DNA from: Sphingomonadales bacterium
Lineage (GTDB): Bacteria > Pseudomonadota > Alphaproteobacteria > Sphingomonadales > Sphingomonadaceae
Assembly (NCBI GenBank): GCA_028871475.1
Contig: JAGWMZ010000008.1
Location: forward strand, 1-64,000
DNA length: 64,000 nucleotides
Direction: 5' to 3'
Both the position numbers and the translations under genes were made by a program. This document shows positions 62,167 to 64,000 of this stretch, piece by piece. Position 1 is the stretch's first letter. Each line of letters begins with the position of its first letter. A model generated the notes under the pieces. The model worked only from the letters and a program-made list of their open reading frames with translations. It made no database searches and was not told the origin of the DNA.

Positions 62167-63393
62167 ATGACGCCCATCACCACGCCCAATCCCAACTCCT
62201 TCCGCACGCAGCCCGACGAGCGCGGCCATTTCGGTCAGTTCGGCGGGCGCTATGTTGCCGAAACGCTGATGCCGCTGATTCTCGACCTTGAGGCCGAGTA
62301 TAAGCGCGCCAAGGCCGACCCTGCCTTCAAGGCGGAATTCGACGATCTGCTCGAACATTATGTCGGCCGGCCCAGCCCGCTCTATTTCGCGCCCCGGCTG
62401 ACGGAAGCCTTGGGCGGCGCGCAAATCTGGTTCAAGCGCGAGGAGTTGAACCACACCGGCGCGCACAAGATCAACAATTGCATCGGCCAGATCCTGCTGG
62501 CCATCCGTATGGGCAAGACGCGCATCATCGCGGAAACGGGCGCTGGCCAGCATGGCGTGGCGACGGCGACGGTGTGCGCGCGTTTTGGCCTGCCCTGCAC
62601 CATCTTCATGGGGGCCACCGACGTGGCGCGCCAAAAGCCCAACGTCTTCCGCATGAAGCTGCTGGGCGCAGAAGTGGTGCCGGTGACCAGCGGCGCGGCC
62701 ACGCTGAAGGACGCGATGAACGAAGCGCTGCGCCATTGGGTCGCCAATGTGCATGACACCTTCTACATCATCGGCACGGCGGCGGGCCCGCATCCCTATC
62801 CCGAACTGGTCCGCGATTTTCAGAGCGTGATCGGCAAGGAAGCGCGCGCGCAGATGCTGGCGCGCACCGGGCGCCTGCCCGATCTGCTGATCGCGGCGGT
62901 GGGCGGCGGCAGCAATGCCATCGGCCTGTTCCATCCCTTCCTCGACGATCCATCCGTGCAGATGATCGGCGTTGAGGCAGGCGGCCATGGCGTGGACACC
63001 GACCAGCATGCCGCGTCGCTGACCGGCGGTGTCCCTGGTATCCTGCATGGCAACAAGACCTATCTGCTGCAGGACGAGGACGGCCAGATCACCGAGGCCC
63101 ATTCGATCAGCGCTGGCCTCGATTATCCCGGCATTGGCCCTGAACATTCGTGGCTGCATGAGATCGGGCGGGTGAAATATCTGCCGATCAACGATGACGA
63201 GGCCTTGCAGGCGTTTCAGGATTGCTGCCGCCTCGAAGGCATCATTCCCGCGCTGGAAAGTGCTCATGCGCTGGCGGCGCTGCCCAAGGTGGCGAAGCAA
63301 TTTGGCAAGGATCAGATGATTTTGGTCAACGTGTCGGGCCGCGGCGACAAGGACATTTTCACGGTGGCCGACAAGCTGGGCACGAGTTTGTGA
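62167..63393 (+). CDS. trpB: Tryptophan synthase beta chain
   Basis: A 408-residue PLP enzyme joining indole and serine. N-terminal [17 protein letters not shown], the PLP lysine in [12 protein letters not shown] (near residue 99), [14 protein letters not shown], the phosphate-binding GGGSNAIG (near 245) and [17 protein letters not shown]. The start at ATG 62167 is supported by family similarity, though no strong ribosome site is visible. It is separated from trpF by the divergent beta-barrel gene and must have its own promoter. Confidence 0.97.
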   Translation: MTPITTPNPNSFRTQPDERGHFGQFGGRYVAETLMPLILDLEAEYKRAKADPAFKAEFDDLLEHYVGRPSPLYFAPRLTEALGGAQIWFKREELNHTGAHKINNCIGQILLAIRMGKTRIIAETGAGQHGVATATVCARFGLPCTIFMGATDVARQKPNVFRMKLLGAEVVPVTSGAATLKDAMNEALRHWVANVHDTFYIIGTAAGPHPYPELVRDFQSVIGKEARAQMLARTGRLPDLLIAAVGGGSNAIGLFHPFLDDPSVQMIGVEAGGHGVDTDQHAASLTGGVPGILHGNKTYLLQDEDGQITEAHSISAGLDYPGIGPEHSWLHEIGRVKYLPINDDEALQAFQDCCRLEGIIPALESAHALAALPKVAKQFGKDQMILVNVSGRGDKDIFTVADKLGTSL

Positions 63394-63578
63394 GTGTTCG
63401 TTACGAACTAGCATTTTTTATAGTCTTCCTGCCGCTTTTCATCGGCGTGAGTGCCGTGTCGTGCTTCGTGCGAGGGCAGGTGTTTGACCTAGGCCCCGCT
63501 ATGGTCATCCAAGCTCTAGCCACGGACGCGATAGCCACTGCCCTATTCATTTATTATCTGCGGAAAAAATCCTCATGA
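63390..63578 (+). CDS. Small membrane protein coupled to trpB and trpA
   Basis: A 62-residue protein starting at GTG inside the trpB stop (GTGA overlap) and ending in an ATGA overlap with trpA. It has two hydrophobic segments (about 5-24, [20 protein letters not shown], and about 35-55) and a basic tail (YYLRKKSS). No family is recognised. Its DNA is less GC-rich than trpB and trpA, suggesting later insertion. Tight coupling on both sides argues that it is translated. Confidence 0.65.
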   Translation: MSVRYELAFFIVFLPLFIGVSAVSCFVRGQVFDLGPAMVIQALATDAIATALFIYYLRKKSS

Positions 63579-64000
63579 ATCGCCTCTCCGCCGCTTTCGC
63601 CAAGAGCCGCCCGGCCCTCGTCACCTTCATCACCGGGGGCGACCCGACGCCTGAGGCCACCCCAGCCATCCTCGATGCGCTGGTCGAAGGCGGGGCCGAT
63701 GTCATCGAACTGGGCATGCCCTTCACCGATCCGATGGCTGACGGCCCCGCCATTCAGGCCGCCAATCTGCGCGCGCTGGGCGCCGGCACGCGCACGGCGG
63801 ACATCTTCGCCATCGCCAAGGGCTTTCGCCAGCGCCACCCCGATACCCCGCTCATTCTAATGGGCTATGCCAACCCAATGATCGCGCGCGGGGCCGACTG
63901 GTTCGCCAATGCCTGCGCCGAAGCGGGCGTCGATGGCATCATCTGTGTCGACATTCCCAGCGAGGAAGATGGCGAGATCGGCCCGGCCCTGCGCGCGCAT
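63575..64000 (+). CDS. trpA: Tryptophan synthase alpha chain, truncated by window end
   Basis: The first 142 codons of a TIM-barrel enzyme that cleaves indole-3-glycerol phosphate. FITGGDPTPEATPAI, the catalytic Glu in ELGMPFTDPMADGPAIQ together with the catalytic Asp of ADGP, and LILMGYANPMIARG are visible. The remaining roughly 125 residues lie beyond base 64000. The start overlaps the small membrane gene's stop (ATGA). Confidence 0.96.
   Translation, partial: MNRLSAAFAKSRPALVTFITGGDPTPEATPAILDALVEGGADVIELGMPFTDPMADGPAIQAANLRALGAGTRTADIFAIAKGFRQRHPDTPLILMGYANPMIARGADWFANACAEAGVDGIICVDIPSEEDGEIGPALRAH

Noticed and set aside
62050..62291. A strong AAAGGAGG followed by ATG and a 77-codon frame upstream of trpB
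   Set aside because: There is no spacing between the site and the ATG, the frame runs into trpB out of phase, and its sequence is Pro/Arg-rich shadow-like.

Overview
The window is one contiguous, GC-rich, gene-dense stretch of chromosome from an alphaproteobacterium, most likely a sphingomonad (Novosphingobium/Sphingomonas type). Grounds: an F0 ATP synthase operon separate from F1 and carrying paired b and b' subunits; a class II (CP4-like) EPSP synthase in the order FYDLN-acid protein - aroA - cmk - rpsA; a DUF3297 protein; a large STN-containing TonB-dependent receptor beside a flavin halogenase and SapC; and an lapA-pyrF-trpF-trpB-trpA cluster. I see no prophage, insertion sequence, CRISPR array or plasmid function.

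Layout. 0-6 kb: two SPOR-domain envelope proteins, the GTPase Der, a secreted CHAP amidase-like protein and a DUF3297 protein. 6-14.3 kb: twin tRNA-Val, serS-surE-nlpD-like, rimO, a small operon with a CinA-type domain protein, and YqgE. 14.6-15.8 kb: rplK-rplA. 16-24 kb: an accessory island made of an ECF sigma factor, FecR, STN/TonB-dependent receptor, flavin-dependent halogenase, SapC and a DUF6445 protein. 24-31.5 kb: dnaN, fabD-fabG, a muropeptide-recycling pair (LD-carboxypeptidase plus Mpl-like ligase), rpsF-rpsR-rplI. 31.5-38.4 kb: AMP nucleosidase, an alpha/beta hydrolase, a DUF4398-like protein, asd, a DPP-IV family peptidase. 38.5-42.7 kb: ffh-rpsP-rimM-(membrane protein)-trmD-rplS and twin tRNA-Ala. 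42.8-49.1 kb: FYDLN protein, aroA-CBU_0592-like-cmk, a lipoprotein, rpsA, gloB. 49.2-52 kb: F0 ATP synthase. 52.3-57.4 kb: ydbH-ynbE-ydbL, radC and a tiny unknown gene. 57.6-64 kb: purB, lapA, pyrF, a GNAT gene, trpF, a divergent beta-barrel gene, trpB, a small membrane protein and the start of trpA.

How the genes work together. Most of the window is housekeeping: translation, protein targeting, wall recycling, fatty acid, nucleotide, tryptophan and shikimate synthesis. The most distinctive part is the 16-24 kb island. Two nearly matching 30-bp motifs, one before the sigma gene and one before the receptor gene, look like the promoter of the encoded sigma factor. This predicts a self-amplifying cell-surface signalling circuit that drives an outer-membrane importer followed by a flavin halogenase, SapC and a DUF6445 protein with an HxD...H...R pattern like that of 2-oxoglutarate oxygenases.

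The second distinctive signal is a dispersed family of palindromic intergenic repeats (core stem GCGAGGG...CCCTCGC) at seven or more sites. Some are paired head-to-head, nested around a second inverted repeat, truncated, or interrupted, as in REP/REPIN or MITE-like elements.
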